In this document: positions 1-5,752 of the stretch, piece by piece
How positions within the stretch are numbered: position 1 is the first letter of the stretch
Layout of the letters: each line of letters opens with the position of its first letter
Assembly: GCA_012719255.1 (NCBI GenBank)
Contig: JAAYAS010000092.1
Location: forward strand, 1-9,781
Direction of reading: 5' to 3'
DNA: 9,781 bases
Origin: Microbacteriaceae bacterium
Lineage (GTDB): Bacteria > Actinomycetota > Actinomycetes > Actinomycetales > Microbacteriaceae
Program-made: the position numbers and the translations under genes
Notes under the pieces: model-generated
What the model was told of the DNA's origin: nothing
The model's input: the letters and a program-made list of their open reading frames with translations, nothing else
Databases searched by the model: none

Positions 1-653
1 CGGTCGCCGCCGGCGCGGATCGCCGCCCAGAGCGGGTGGTCGGGATGATCGCGGTGCTCGTCGAGGCGGCCGGTGGCGGCGGCCAGCGCGAGACCGGCGT
101 CGAGCTCGCCGGCGGCGGCCTCGACGCGGGCGAGCGCCGCCTCGTCGAGGACGTGGAGGAGATGGCGCGCGTCGGCGTTGATCCGGCCCGGCGTGCGTGC
201 GTCGTGCACCATGATGAGCAGCGCCTGGTGGTCGGCTCCCGGCACCCGGCAGGGGACGCCGGCGATGGCGACCGTCTTGCCGGACGCCCGGAGCCGATCG
301 AACGCGAGGTCGGGCGCGATGCCGAGGCCGGGCATGCGGCGGTGCACGTCGACCCAGCCCCAGTCGTCGTGCCGCGCCACGGCCGCGTGCTCGAACGGCG
401 AGCCGGTGCGGAAGCTCGTGCGCACCCTCCAGCCGTTGCGGGCGAGCGCCTCGAGGAGGGGCTCGGCGTCGTCGGGCCGGGCGAGCACGTCGACGTCGGT
501 GCTCCGCCGACCCTCGCGGTAGAGGCCCGGATCGACCGCGTACCCCTTGATGTGCAGCACCTCGATGCCGGCGTCGTCGGCGACCGCCTGCACCACGGCG
601 TGGGCGAGGCGGATGCGCGCATCGAGCGGCAGCAGGGGGGCGTCAGCGGTCAC
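1..653 (-). CDS. NTP_transf_5-type nucleotidyltransferase family protein (C-terminus cut off by window edge)
   Basis: An open minus-strand frame runs from a GTG at 653-651 to the window edge, giving 217 residues without a stop. The N-terminal half resembles the uncharacterised nucleotidyltransferase family (Pfam NTP_transf_5). It has an HIKGYAVDPGLY stretch (residues 34-45), then RSTDVDVL (50-57) with the paired acidic residues D53 and D55. A WVDVH segment (100-104) could provide the third metal-binding carboxylate, D102. Family members are predicted nucleotidyltransferases of mostly unknown substrate. From memory, they often occur in exopolysaccharide or modified-peptide clusters next to PqqD-like or HprK-related proteins. 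The start lies 4 nt after the stop of the MauE-thioredoxin gene and has no good ribosome-binding site, so translational coupling is likely. An overlapping ATG at 661 is out of frame and stops after three codons. The fold call is fairly secure; substrate and role are unknown. Confidence 0.8.
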   Translation of the reverse strand, partial: MTADAPLLPLDARIRLAHAVVQAVADDAGIEVLHIKGYAVDPGLYREGRRSTDVDVLARPDDAEPLLEALARNGWRVRTSFRTGSPFEHAAVARHDDWGWVDVHRRMPGLGIAPDLAFDRLRASGKTVAIAGVPCRVPGADHQALLIMVHDARTPGRINADARHLLHVLDEAALARVEAAAGELDAGLALAAATGRLDEHRDHPDHPLWAAIRAGGD

Positions 654-657
654 CGGT

Positions 658-1773
658 TCATTCAATCAGGGCCGGGTCGCCCGCCCGTCCGTCGTCCGGT
701 CGATCGGCGGTGAGTCCGGCGGCGTCGAGCTCGGCGCGCAGCTCCTCCGCCATCGCGAGGATCGCGTCGGGACCGATCACCGGACCGCCCGCGAGCAGCC
801 CGTCGAGGCCGAGGATGGCCGCCCAGGGAACGCCGCTCATGCCGAAGAGCACCCCGAGCCCGTCGCCGAGCGCTGCGGCGTGGCCGAGCTCGCCGACCGG
901 CGCGTCGGTGGGCGGCGTCACGACGAGCACCTCGATGGGCGCGGCGAGGCGCCGGAGCCGGTCGAGGTCGTCGAGCACGATGCTGCAGGCCCCGCAACCG
1001 GTCGAGGCGTGGATGAGCAGGAGCGGCGCCCGGCGGGCGAGCTGCCGCAGCCCGATGATGCTGCCGTCGGGCATCCGCAGCGCTCCGGCCGGGATGGGGG
1101 TGCGCACGTAGTCGAGCGGGCCGTCGTCGGATGCCTCGTCGGACGCCTCGTCGGACGTCGTCGCCGGTGCGCCGGCGGTGGCGCCGACGGCGGGCGGCGC
1201 CACGGCCGGCGCGGATGCGGGCCGAGGTCGGGCGCTCGCGGGGCGCAGATCGCCGTTGCGGGCGAGCGCGACGAGCACGGCGGCCGCGACCGCCGTGCCC
1301 GCGACGACCGGCAGGCGCTCGGCGGCGAGGAGCGGCCAGGCGGCGGCCCGCGCTGCCGGTTCGATCGCGACGGCCAGCAGGCCGAGCGCCGCGACCGCGA
1401 CGAGCACGAGGTTCCGCACGAGCGTCGCCCGATCGACCGGTCGGTCGTCCGACTCGCCGAAGCAGCCGCACGGCACCGGCTCGGGCTTCGCGAGCGCCCG
1501 GGCGACGAGCGCGAGGTAGGCGAGGAGCAGCACGAGCGCGAGCGCCGCGGCGAGCACCGAGGCCGGTCCCCACGACGCGACCAGGAGCACGGCGAGCGCG
1601 AGCTCGGCCCACGGGAAGACGCGCCGCATCCACCGGTGCGACAGCGCGGCGGGCACGTCGAGGTCGGCGAACGACCGGTCGACCGCCTGCGGATCGCGCG
1701 CCTTCGACAGTGCGGCGGCGCCGAGCACCGCGGCGAGCGCGGGGGCGATGACCGTCCAGAGGGCGAGGAGCAT
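658..1773 (-). CDS. MauE/DoxX-like membrane protein fused to a periplasm-type thioredoxin domain
   Basis: The 371-residue product has an N-terminal membrane part with hydrophobic segments near residues 3-22, 54-92 (probably two helices), 118-137 and 152-171. The motif PCGCFG (101-106; C102, C104) lies between the third and fourth segments, as in MauE-family proteins. An Ala/Pro/Ser/Asp-rich linker (about 178-218) leads to a thioredoxin-like domain with a CGAC redox motif (C260, C263) and a GVP segment (314-316) at the expected cis-proline. MauE is needed for methylamine dehydrogenase maturation, and the family is thought to handle disulfides in the membrane. The fusion mirrors VKOR-thioredoxin fusions, so a self-contained disulfide exchange system is likely, but its direction (oxidase or reductase) cannot be read from sequence. 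It is first in a two-gene minus-strand unit with the nucleotidyltransferase and divergent from the tyrosine kinase. The ATG at 1773 has no Shine-Dalgarno, but a TANNNT hexamer sits 6 nt upstream, suggesting a leaderless mRNA. Confidence 0.85.
   Translation of the reverse strand: MLLALWTVIAPALAAVLGAAALSKARDPQAVDRSFADLDVPAALSHRWMRRVFPWAELALAVLLVASWGPASVLAAALALVLLLAYLALVARALAKPEPVPCGCFGESDDRPVDRATLVRNLVLVAVAALGLLAVAIEPAARAAAWPLLAAERLPVVAGTAVAAAVLVALARNGDLRPASARPRPASAPAVAPPAVGATAGAPATTSDEASDEASDDGPLDYVRTPIPAGALRMPDGSIIGLRQLARRAPLLLIHASTGCGACSIVLDDLDRLRRLAAPIEVLVVTPPTDAPVGELGHAAALGDGLGVLFGMSGVPWAAILGLDGLLAGGPVIGPDAILAMAEELRAELDAAGLTADRPDDGRAGDPALIE
1124..1159. repeat. 12-bp tandem repeat, three copies, inside the MauE-thioredoxin gene
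   Basis: Three adjacent 12-bp units start at 1124, 1136 and 1148. They read TCGTCGGATGCC, TCGTCGGACGCC and TCGTCGGACGTC, so neighbours differ by one base. On the minus strand they encode the acidic SDEA-type repeats (about residues 207-218) in the linker between membrane part and thioredoxin domain. Units are a multiple of three, so copy-number change would alter linker length without a frameshift. Confidence 0.85.
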
Positions 1774-1785
1774 GATCCCAGCGTA
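1774..1785 (-). promoter_or_regulatory. -10-like element for leaderless mauE-thioredoxin mRNA
   Basis: Read on the minus strand, TACGCT (1785-1780) fits the actinobacterial TANNNT -10 pattern. It is followed by six bases and then the ATG at 1773. That spacing would place the transcription start at or next to the A of the start codon. No -35 hexamer is convincing, and no Shine-Dalgarno precedes the ATG. This is inference from spacing only. Confidence 0.45.
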
Positions 1786-1867
1786 GATCGGGGGTCGGCG
1801 CGGTCGGGCGCCGCGCCGTCGTCCGCCTGCGGGATGATCCGCCCGGCGGCGGCGAGTCGTCTCGGAT

Positions 1868-1873
1868 TAGACT
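1868..1873 (+). promoter_or_regulatory. Possible -10 hexamer for the tyrosine kinase gene
   Basis: TAGACT fits TANNNT and lies in the most AT-rich part of the 190-bp gap between the divergent kinase and MauE-thioredoxin genes. It would give a leader of about 85 nt. No matching -35 is visible 16-18 nt upstream. The rest of the gap is GC-rich, without other recognisable elements except the Shine-Dalgarno before the kinase start. Confidence 0.3.
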
Positions 1874-1963
1874 TGACCAGACCCGGCGCGCTGCAACCGC
1901 CGCCCGCCATCGCGAACTACCGCGCCGACACGGCTCCGCCGCCCGGCACGAACGAGGCACTCG

Positions 1964-3724
1964 ATGACAATCGCCGAATTCCTCCGCACCCTGCGGGCCA
2001 ACTGGCTGCTCCTGCTGCTCGCCGTCGTGCTCGGCGCGGGTGCGGGGTTCGGGTACAGCATGACCCTGCCGCGCGTCTACGTGTCGCAGTCGACGGGATT
2101 CGTGGTCGTGGGCACCGGCGATGAGAGCGTGGGGTCGGTGATCGCCGGCTCGCAGGTCGCGCAGGATCGCGCGCGATCGTACCTGCCGCTGTTCAACAGC
2201 CGCTCGGTCGCCGAGGAGGTCGCCGAGCTGTCGACCACGGGAATCGCGGTGGACGAGGTGACGGGCGCGCTGACGGCCGGCGTCGACGAGGGCACGAACC
2301 TGATCCGGGTCAGCGCCCGCTCGGGTTCGCCCGAGAAGGCCCAGGAGATGGCGAACCTCGCCCTCCAGGCCACCGCGAACGTCGTCGACCGCATCGAGGG
2401 CTCGAGCACCATCCGGGTCGTCCCGCTCGAGGATGCAGGGCTTCCGGGCTCGCCGAGCTCGCCGAACGTGCGCAACCTCGTGCTCTACGGGGCGCTGATC
2501 GGGCTCGCGCTCGCCCTCGCGTTCGCCTTCCTGCGCCGCAGCCTCGACGTGCGCATCCGCAGCACCGACGACCTCGAGGCCGCCACCGGCTCGGGCCTGC
2601 TGGGCGTCCTGCCCAAGGCCGACGAGTTCAAGGCCGAGCAGCGCGGCGAGGACCGCCCCAACTCGCCCGGCGCGGAGGCGGTGCGCCAGCTGCGCACGAA
2701 CCTCCGCTTCGTCAGCATCGACGATCCGCCGCGCACGATCATGATCACCAGCGCGAATCCCGGCGAGGGCAAGTCGACGGTGGCGAGCGCGCTCGCCCGT
2801 TCGTTCGCCCGCTCGGGCCAGCCGACGCTGCTCATCGACGCCGACCTGCGCAAGCCGCGGCAGACCGAGGTGTTCGGCATCGACGGCAAGGTGGGCCTCA
2901 CCCAGGTGCTGTCGGGGCAGGCGAAGCTCGACGCCGCGCTGCACCGCATCGACGGCGGCCAGCTCTACGTGCTCCCGGCGGGACGCGTGCCCCCGAATCC
3001 GTCGGAGCTGCTCGGCTCGACCCGCATGGCGAAGCTGCTCGGCGAGGCCGGCAAGCACTTCTTCGTCGTGGTCGACGCCCCGCCGATCCTCCCGGTCACC
3101 GACGCGACGCTGCTGTCGACGAGCGTCGACGGCGCCGTGCTGGTCGGCCGCCAGGGCTGCACGACCAAGGAGCAGGCCGACCGCGCCGCGGCGATGCTCG
3201 AGCGGGTCGGCGGCGATCTCCTCGGCGTCGTGCTCAACGGCGCGGCGACCGGCGGGGCGAACTCGACGTACTACGGGTACGGCTACGGCGACTACGTCGA
3301 GGGCGGTCGTCGGCGCCGTCGGCGCGGCGACGCTCCCGGCGCGACCGACTACGACGAGCGGGCCGGCGAGGCCGAGGTGCGTCCTGCGGGCCTCGAGACG
3401 CCGACCACGACGGAATCGGCCGGTGCCCCGGCGGCGAGCGCCGGCACGGCGACGCGTTCCGCCGCACCCGGGCAGCCCCGCCCGGCGTCGGCCGATCGGC
3501 CCGGAGCGGGCACCGCGGCGGATGCGCCCGCACCCGAGCGCCCGGCCTCGGCCGGCCCGGTGCCGGTGCACCGCGCCGGGGCGTCGGGCGCTCCGGCGCC
3601 TCGCGGCCACGTGCGCCGTTCGGCGCCGCCGCTCGTGTCGCCCCTCCCCGTCGACGATCTGCTCAGCGACGACGACGGCGGCGACGACTCGCTGCCGAGC
3701 CGTCGCCGCCGTCGCGACCGCTGA
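1964..3724 (+). CDS. Polysaccharide biosynthesis tyrosine autokinase (Wzz chain-length domain fused to BY-kinase)
   Basis: The 586-residue protein controls polymerisation or export of an extracellular polysaccharide through cycles of tyrosine autophosphorylation. The N-terminal Wzz-type part has a membrane helix (about 14-30), an extracytoplasmic stretch and a second helix (about 171-190). The cytoplasmic BY-kinase domain shows Walker A ANPGEGKST (264-272, K270), Walker A' LLIDADLR (289-296) and Walker B FVVVDAP (367-373, D371). A tyrosine cluster follows (Y436, Y437, Y439, Y441, Y444), the usual autophosphorylation site. An Ala/Pro-rich tail of about 137 residues ends in an acidic run (564-575) and a basic run (580-586). 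Unlike firmicute systems, modulator and kinase are one chain, as is usual in Actinobacteria. The ATG has GAGG 6 nt upstream. The likely partner is the low-molecular-weight phosphatase at 4592. No glycosyltransferase, flippase or polymerase is in the window, so the polysaccharide is unknown. Confidence 0.95.
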   Translation: MTIAEFLRTLRANWLLLLLAVVLGAGAGFGYSMTLPRVYVSQSTGFVVVGTGDESVGSVIAGSQVAQDRARSYLPLFNSRSVAEEVAELSTTGIAVDEVTGALTAGVDEGTNLIRVSARSGSPEKAQEMANLALQATANVVDRIEGSSTIRVVPLEDAGLPGSPSSPNVRNLVLYGALIGLALALAFAFLRRSLDVRIRSTDDLEAATGSGLLGVLPKADEFKAEQRGEDRPNSPGAEAVRQLRTNLRFVSIDDPPRTIMITSANPGEGKSTVASALARSFARSGQPTLLIDADLRKPRQTEVFGIDGKVGLTQVLSGQAKLDAALHRIDGGQLYVLPAGRVPPNPSELLGSTRMAKLLGEAGKHFFVVVDAPPILPVTDATLLSTSVDGAVLVGRQGCTTKEQADRAAAMLERVGGDLLGVVLNGAATGGANSTYYGYGYGDYVEGGRRRRRRGDAPGATDYDERAGEAEVRPAGLETPTTTESAGAPAASAGTATRSAAPGQPRPASADRPGAGTAADAPAPERPASAGPVPVHRAGASGAPAPRGHVRRSAPPLVSPLPVDDLLSDDDGGDDSLPSRRRRRDR

Positions 3725-3776
3725 CGACCGCTCGCGCCGAGAACGCGGACGAGCGCTGACGAGCGCTCGCGCCGAG
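3721..3776. repeat. 21-nt imperfect direct repeat spanning the kinase stop codon
   Basis: The 21-nt segment at 3721-3741, which contains the kinase TGA stop, recurs at 3756-3776 with a single C-to-G difference. Fourteen bases separate the copies. The second copy is non-coding and 35 nt downstream, so it is not in the same frame. Confidence 0.8.
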
Positions 3777-3801
3777 CGGCCCCGGAAACGGTCGGAAACG
3801 G

Positions 3802-3841
3802 GGCGGGGCCGGATGCGGCATGTTCCGCATCCGGCCCCGCC
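3802..3841. terminator. Strong hairpin between convergent genes (bidirectional terminator)
   Basis: A perfect 17-bp inverted repeat (3802-3818 with 3825-3841) encloses the 6-nt loop CATGTT. It sits between the kinase stop (3724) and the stop of the minus-strand exported protein (3874), so it can end both transcripts. There is no T-run on either side, as is common for actinobacterial hairpin terminators. Confidence 0.85.
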
Positions 3842-3873
3842 GGCGGCCTCGGCGCGAAGGCGCCGGCCGGGAT

Positions 3874-4407
3874 CTAGCCCGTGTAGCAGTCGGGGGTCTC
3901 GTCGCTGCAGGGGTTGCTGCTGGAGAAGTACTCCTGGATGGTCTCGGTGATGGAGTTGTCGTTGTACGTGTAGGTGCCGGTGATCGTCAACGTGCCCGAG
4001 GAGTTGGCCGAGTTGCTGCTGCTCGCGATCAGGACGATATTGACCGTCGAGCCGGCGGGGATCGTGGCGGTCGTGCCGGTCTGCTCGACGCCGTCGACGA
4101 AGACGCGGACCAGGGAGGCGCCGCTGTCCCAGGTCGCCGAGAACGTGAAGGCGACGTCGACGTCGACGGGTGCGGTGCTCGTCCACGTCGTGACGGTGCG
4201 GTAGCCGAACTTGCAGCCCTGGATGGAGTTGCCGGGGTACTTGCAGGTCGACTCGTAGGTGCCGGAGATGACGGGCGAGACGGCGAAGGCCGGGGCGGCG
4301 CCGGCGAACAGGACGGCGGGGACGGCCCAGGCGGCGCCGGCCGCGACGGTGCGGCGGGAGATGCCACGGGGCTGCTGGTCGGCAGTGGGAAGCGTGCGGT
4401 CGCTCAC
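3874..4407 (-). CDS. Tat-exported small protein with four cysteines, function unknown
   Basis: The 177-residue product starts with a Tat-type signal: SRRT with R18-R19, a hydrophobic stretch (about 21-38) and a likely cut after APAFA (residue 42). The mature part of about 135 residues is rich in Ser, Thr and aromatic residues and looks all-beta, for example VDVDVAFTFSATW, RVFVDGVEQTG and TLTITGTYTYND. It has four cysteines, C55 and C65 near the N-terminus and C167 and C174 near the C-terminus, which could form two disulfides. There is no membrane anchor or LPXTG motif, so it is secreted or bound non-covalently. The GTG at 4407 is chosen because AGAGGA lies about 10 nt upstream and the Tat signal follows directly. 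Longer versions of the frame run antisense through the phosphatase gene. It is divergent from that phosphatase and convergent with the kinase. I do not recognise the family; structural surface protein is the simplest guess. Confidence 0.82.
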   Translation of the reverse strand: MSDRTLPTADQQPRGISRRTVAAGAAWAVPAVLFAGAAPAFAVSPVISGTYESTCKYPGNSIQGCKFGYRTVTTWTSTAPVDVDVAFTFSATWDSGASLVRVFVDGVEQTGTTATIPAGSTVNIVLIASSSNSANSSGTLTITGTYTYNDNSITETIQEYFSSSNPCSDETPDCYTG

Positions 4408-4529
4408 GGGACAGTCGTCCTCTCGGATGATTGCACTGGGGCAAGGAAGAATGGGACGTACCCGAGCAGGATACGCTAGGAACGGGATTCCGTGTAGGGC
4501 GGGTGCCGAATTTCGCGCGGCGTTCACTC

Positions 4530-4552
4530 GGATCCGGCGACACGCCGGGTCC
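4530..4552 (+). promoter_or_regulatory. Hairpin in the leader of the phosphatase gene
   Basis: Segments 4530-4539 and 4543-4552 form a 10-bp stem with one U-G wobble and the loop ACA. It lies in the 184-bp gap between the divergent exported-protein and phosphatase genes, 28 nt before the AAGGAG ribosome-binding site. The gap also holds a TACGCT hexamer (4472-4477), a possible -10 for the phosphatase without a clear -35. Whether the hairpin regulates anything is unknown; it may be chance in GC-rich DNA. Confidence 0.35.
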
Positions 4553-4591
4553 GGAAGTCGCGGTTCGGCACCGGATGTGCAAGGAGCTGCA

Positions 4592-5212
4592 ATGGCGGAC
4601 GGGCTCTTCGGCGAGTGGCCGACGCTCGAGCCCGACGGTGCGCCTCCGAGTCCCGACGCCGAGCGCCGAGTGCTGTTCGTCTGCACGGGGAACATCGCCC
4701 GCTCGGCCGCCGCCGAACGGATCGCGCGCGCGCGCCACGCCGGCATCGGCCTGGAGTACGACAGCGCCGGCATCGGCGCCCTGGTCGGCCGGCCGGTCGC
4801 CGATGACGTCGAGGCCGCCGTTCGCGCCCGCGGCGCCGATCCGGGTCCCCACGTCGCGAAGCAGGTGACGCGCGCGCTCGTCGACGGCGCCGGGCTCATC
4901 CTCGTCGCCGACGTCGAGCACCGCGATTGGCTGCTCGAGGAGTGGCCCGATCTCGTGCACCGCGTCGCCCTCCTGCGCGAGGCGGCCGCGGTTGCCGCGG
5001 CGCTCGCCGACGATCCCGACGGGGCGGCGGGGTCCGAGCCCGGCCGTCTTCCGGCCGCGCGTCGCCTCGTCGACCGCTGCGGCCACTCGCGGCGCTGGGG
5101 AATCGCCGACCCGTACCGTCGGGGGCCCGTGCGCGGGGAGCGCGCCGTCGCCGAGGTCGAGCAGGCGCTGGCGGTGCTGCTGCCGCTCTACGCGGCGTCG
5201 GTGCGGCGCTGA
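4592..5212 (+). CDS. Low-molecular-weight protein-tyrosine phosphatase
   Basis: The 206-residue cytoplasmic enzyme removes phosphate from phosphotyrosine, most likely on the BY-kinase encoded at 1964-3724. The active-site loop CTGNIARS (31-38) matches CxxGNxxRS, with nucleophile C31 and phosphate-binding R37. The general acid is D173 in ADPY (172-175), followed by the usual C-terminal helix. About 25 extra residues precede the catalytic loop. An Ala/Asp-rich insertion (about 130-150) lengthens the protein beyond the usual 150-170 residues. The ATG at 4592 has a good AAGGAG 5 nt upstream, which decides it over longer in-frame alternatives reaching back to 4259. The last 18 nt of the gene, stop included, are duplicated in tandem just downstream. 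The gene is divergent from the exported protein and runs toward the tRNA cluster, with the hairpin at 5265-5291 ending it. I leave the symbol blank because ptp/wzb naming varies. Confidence 0.93.
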   Translation: MADGLFGEWPTLEPDGAPPSPDAERRVLFVCTGNIARSAAAERIARARHAGIGLEYDSAGIGALVGRPVADDVEAAVRARGADPGPHVAKQVTRALVDGAGLILVADVEHRDWLLEEWPDLVHRVALLREAAAVAAALADDPDGAAGSEPGRLPAARRLVDRCGHSRRWGIADPYRRGPVRGERAVAEVEQALAVLLPLYAASVRR

Positions 5213-5230
5213 GCGTCGGTGCGGCCCTGA
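5195..5230. repeat. 18-nt tandem duplication of the phosphatase 3' end
   Basis: Two adjacent 18-nt copies, 5195-5212 and 5213-5230, differ by one base (G versus C). The first encodes the last five residues and TGA stop of the phosphatase; the second repeats this in frame just after the stop. It looks like a slippage-type duplication with one later substitution. Confidence 0.85.
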
Positions 5231-5264
5231 GGGCCCGTGCGGGTGCGGCCGCCGGGAGAACGAA

Positions 5265-5291
5265 GAAGCCCCCGCGCGGGGCGGGGGCTTC
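5265..5291. terminator. Hairpin terminator between phosphatase gene and tRNA cluster
   Basis: A perfect 11-bp stem (5265-5275 with 5281-5291) encloses a 5-nt loop. On the minus strand it begins 6 nt after the tRNA-Phe 3' end and is followed by TTCGTTCTCC, so it should end the tRNA transcript. It can also stop the phosphatase transcript arriving from the other side. Confidence 0.85.
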
Positions 5292-5296
5292 GGGAG

Positions 5297-5369
5297 TGGC
5301 TCCGACCGGTGTCGATCCGGTGACCTTTCGATTTTCAGTCGAACGCTCTACCAACTGAGCTACAGAGCC
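5297..5369 (-). tRNA. tRNA-Phe (anticodon GAA)
   Basis: The 73-nt sequence folds as a full cloverleaf. The acceptor stem pairs GGCTCTG with CGGAGCC, with discriminator A. The D arm has the normal AGTTGGTAGA loop. The anticodon stem TTCGA/TCGAA holds the loop CTGAAAA. The T stem is ACCGG/CCGGT. CCA is not encoded. The T loop reads ATCGACA, so position 54 is A instead of the near-universal T. It is the last of three tRNAs on the minus strand. Confidence 0.96.
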
Positions 5370-5383
5370 TCTCAAATGACGAT

Positions 5384-5402
5384 GCCCTCCGCTCGGGAGG
5401 GC
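5384..5402. other. Short hairpin between tRNA-Asp and tRNA-Phe
   Basis: A 7-bp stem (5384-5390 with 5396-5402) with a 5-nt loop lies in the 44-bp spacer between the two tRNAs. It could guide precursor processing or act as a weak attenuator. No T-run follows directly. Function is inferred from position only. Confidence 0.4.
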
Positions 5403-5413
5403 TTCGCCACTCG

Positions 5414-5487
5414 CGACCCTGACGGGACTTGAACCCGCGACCTCCGCCGTGACAGGGCGGCACGCTAACCAACTGCGCTACAGGGCC
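5414..5487 (-). tRNA. tRNA-Asp (anticodon GTC)
   Basis: The 74-nt cloverleaf has acceptor GGCCCTG pairing with CAGGGTC (one G-U pair) and discriminator G, as expected for Asp. The anticodon stem CCGCC/GGCGG holds the loop CTGTCAC. The T arm is standard, with loop TTCAAGT. CCA is not encoded. It is the middle tRNA of the cluster. Confidence 0.97.
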
Positions 5488-5548
5488 ATATTCAATTGCG
5501 ACGTTCCACGGTAACAGGCTCCGGATTCTCCGGCAACTTCCGCCGCCG

Positions 5549-5621
5549 TGACCCCAACGGGATTCGAACCCGTGCTGCCGGCGTGAAAGGCCAGTGTCCT
5601 AGGCCGCTAGACGATGGGGCC
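5549..5621 (-). tRNA. tRNA-Glu (anticodon TTC)
   Basis: The 73-nt cloverleaf has acceptor GGCCCCA pairing with TGGGGTC (one G-U pair) and discriminator A. The anticodon loop is CTTTCAC on a CTGGC/GCCGG stem, and the T loop TTCGAAT is standard. CCA is not encoded. It is first in the minus-strand cluster, with a candidate promoter upstream at 5653-5682. Confidence 0.97.
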
Positions 5622-5652
5622 GAGGCCCAGTCCTGTGGACCGCCGAGGAACA

Positions 5653-5682
5653 ACACTAGACCACGCCGCTCGCGCTTCGCAA
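5653..5682 (-). promoter_or_regulatory. Candidate sigma-70-type promoter for the tRNA cluster
   Basis: On the minus strand, TTGCGA (5682-5677) and TAGTGT (5658-5653) are separated by 18 bp. They match TTGACA and TATAAT at four and three positions, and TANNNT fully. The site lies about 30 nt upstream of tRNA-Glu in a locally less GC-rich stretch, and no other promoter for the cluster is visible. Confidence 0.5.
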
Positions 5683-5752
5683 CTCGAATGCGCGCGGCGC
5701 GGCGCGGCCTGCCGGCCTCGGGTCGGCGAGGGGGTTACGTTCTGCGCAAGAT

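Noticed and set aside
1124..1159. Tandem repeats as a CRISPR-like array
   Set aside because: Units are 12 bp and adjacent with no spacers, and they encode a protein linker.
547..2124. A 525-residue plus-strand open frame
   Set aside because: It is the antisense shadow of the MauE-thioredoxin gene and overlaps the kinase start. The composition is repetitive and charged, with no recognisable domain.
662..5086. A 1474-residue minus-strand open frame covering most of the left half
   Set aside because: It runs antisense or out of frame through the kinase, exported-protein and phosphatase genes, is full of Arg/Ala/Gly low-complexity sequence, and matches no family. It is a product of GC-biased codon use.
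5297..5621. tRNA cluster as an integration site for a mobile element
   Set aside because: No integrase, no partial tRNA duplication and no att-like repeat is visible on either side within the window.
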